Below, one piece after another: positions 5,557 through 6,726 of a stretch of 6,726 bases of DNA (the stretch's first letter is position 1; the number at the start of each line of letters is the position of its first letter). Both the position numbers and the translations under genes were made by a program. Under the pieces are notes generated by a model, which had not been told where the DNA came from, did not search any database, and saw only the letters and a program-made list of their open reading frames with translations. Location of the stretch: assembly GCA_902796985.1 (NCBI GenBank), contig CADBRC010000107.1:1-6726 (forward strand), read 5' to 3'. The DNA comes from an uncultured Spirochaetaceae bacterium. GTDB lineage: Bacteria; Spirochaetota; Spirochaetia; Treponematales; Treponemataceae.

Positions 5557-6726
5557 CTATTCCGGGCGGGTGCCCGTATTCTTTTCCGCGCTCACAGCCT
5601 GCACGTCAGGAACCGCTTCTATGTGCAGCTTCTTGGCAAGCAGGGGGTAATGCCGCATCTGGTACAAATCCGTGTCCATTGCCATGACTTCCTTAATCGG
5701 GTAGGCTTTGAACAGGGGCCGTTTCATCCTGAAGCAGACCCAGAAGAACGCATACAGGGCGAGCAGCAGGGAAACCGCAGCGAATATCCCGAAGATGATC
5801 AGGCGGTTCTTCATGTCGGGAGCGATATTCCAAATCATGAAGAGGTTCCCGACTACGCCGACCAACGGGATGAGAATCCCGAATGGCAGCTTGAAGGTTC
5901 TCGGTGCCTTGGGCAGCTTGAACCTCAGGACAATCACGTCTATGTGCAGGACGACATAACAGAAAATCCAGAATACGCAGCCCGTGTTTATCAGGAAGAC
6001 AATCTTCTCGCTCGTTCCAAGGCCGGTCGCGTTTATCGCAATCAGTGCGGTGGTAATGAGGATAAGCCCCACGTAGGGCGTACCGCTCTTGTTCCGCCGC
6101 ATGAACAGCTTGGGAAGCAGGTCTATCTTCGCCATGCCGAAGCAGAGCTGGCTTACACCGAACATCGCGGTGTTCACCGTGCTGACGACCGCGAGCAGGG
6201 AGACGATCGTCATCCATGCGGTTCCGGCCTTACCGAGCAGGGCAGTTCCGTAGAGCATGTGCGGAACGGTGCTCTCGCCCAGCTCAGCCCAGGGGGTATA
6301 GTTGCTGAAGCCAATGACGATGAAAATCTGCATCACGAGGATTATCACCAGGCTCAGCACCATTCCGAGCGGCACCATCCTGCGCGCGTTCCTGACCTCG
6401 CTGGAAATGGGAACGATGTATTCCACTCCGATGAAGAGGAAGAAGGACAGTCCCAGGAGGGAGAATATGTCTTCCATTTTTCCGGAAAGAACGGCAGGCT
6501 GCTCCACGATGGTGGCGGGATTTACTTTGATGCAGCCGAGGATTCCCATCACGACGAGCGAGCCGATGAGGGCATACGCAACGACGTTCTGAATCTTGGC
6601 GAACATGTCCACACCGCGCAGATTCAGTACGAAGAGAATCAGCACGAGGGTGACCGTATATATTGTTCCCGACACGGGTATGCCGAAGAGTGTCTCACCG
6701 ATGACTGCGCTCAGCGTGTTGCCGAA
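5557..6726 (-). CDS. APC-family amino-acid permease (partial, N-terminus outside window)
   Basis: The frame is open to the right edge and gives 389 residues of a cytoplasmic-membrane transporter. A GTG at 6673-6675 is internal, since coding clearly continues upstream (FGNTLSAVIGETLFGIPVSG). About nine hydrophobic helices can be counted, including YTVTLVLILFVLNL, VVAYALIGSLVVMGILG, FFLFIGVEYIVPI, VIILVMQIFIVIGF and LIIFGIFAAVSLLLALYAFF. MFAKIQNVVAY between the first two helices is typical of APC amino-acid/polyamine/organocation transporters. A soluble tail of about 60 residues ends the protein. Roughly the first 100-odd residues, holding the early helices that contact substrate, are missing. 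Being first in the visible operon with an amine-oxidising complex suggests it imports that complex's substrate; this is inference. No promoter can be seen because the gene start is off the window. Confidence 0.88.
   Translation of the reverse strand, partial: FGNTLSAVIGETLFGIPVSGTIYTVTLVLILFVLNLRGVDMFAKIQNVVAYALIGSLVVMGILGCIKVNPATIVEQPAVLSGKMEDIFSLLGLSFFLFIGVEYIVPISSEVRNARRMVPLGMVLSLVIILVMQIFIVIGFSNYTPWAELGESTVPHMLYGTALLGKAGTAWMTIVSLLAVVSTVNTAMFGVSQLCFGMAKIDLLPKLFMRRNKSGTPYVGLILITTALIAINATGLGTSEKIVFLINTGCVFWIFCYVVLHIDVIVLRFKLPKAPRTFKLPFGILIPLVGVVGNLFMIWNIAPDMKNRLIIFGIFAAVSLLLALYAFFWVCFRMKRPLFKAYPIKEVMAMDTDLYQMRHYPLLAKKLHIEAVPDVQAVSAEKNTGTRPE

Noticed and set aside
3963..5687. Very long open frame (574 codons) on the + strand opposite the NAD/FAD subunit, and a similar 403-codon frame at 2261-3472
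   Set aside because: They lie antisense to genes with intact motifs, show no recognisable domain, and span several genes and their junctions. They are explained by GC-rich codon use on the - strand.
1..6726. CRISPR array, tRNA, rRNA, insertion sequence, defence or toxin-antitoxin system
   Set aside because: No regularly spaced repeats, cloverleaf, transposase motifs or terminal inverted repeats, and no defence-type domains were found in any gene of the window.

Overview
The window (about 6.7 kb) reads as ordinary bacterial chromosome, probably from an anaerobe. The evidence for that is a three-cysteine LarE, a dehydrogenase cluster rich in iron-sulfur proteins, and no phage, transposon, tRNA or CRISPR signal. 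The style of the secreted protein and the mixed GC content would fit a spirochaete such as a Treponema relative, but that is a guess; no marker gene in the window settles the taxonomy.

Left part (1-1029, + strand): the C-terminal end of an unrecognised, possibly beta-propeller-like protein overlaps by one base (TAATG) with larE. LarE is the sulfur-inserting enzyme of nickel-pincer nucleotide cofactor synthesis. Neither larA, larB nor larC is in view.

Seam (about 1001-1120): the end of larE and the space after it contain a previously unobvious relic. It is the broken C-terminal tail of a second DadA/HcnC-like FAD oxidoreductase, on the - strand and frameshifted. By hand alignment it matches 67 of 82 bases of the intact paralogue located 1.2 kb away (2247-2328). 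The last eight codons of larE are read from this relic in antisense.

Middle (1123-1956, - strand): an AT-richer gene for a secreted protein of unknown function. It is followed by a 190-base gap (1957-2146) with two clear inverted repeats, one of them a probable terminator of the cluster to its right.

Right part (2147-6726, all - strand, gaps of 25, 9, -1 and 31 bases or fewer): a tightly packed five-gene operon. In transcription order it holds an APC-family amino-acid permease (incomplete at the window edge), a small [2Fe-2S] subunit (HcnA-like), a 527-residue FAD/NAD oxidoreductase with a C-terminal ferredoxin-like region, a separate BFD-type [2Fe-2S] protein, and a DadA/HcnC-like FAD amine or imino-acid oxidoreductase. 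Together they look like an uptake-and-oxidation system for an amino or imino acid. Electrons would pass from the substrate FAD subunit through iron-sulfur centres to the NAD/FAD subunit. Relatives include hydrogen cyanide synthase, opine oxidases, D-hydroxyproline dehydrogenase and archaeal multisubunit proline dehydrogenases. The substrate here cannot be read from sequence alone.
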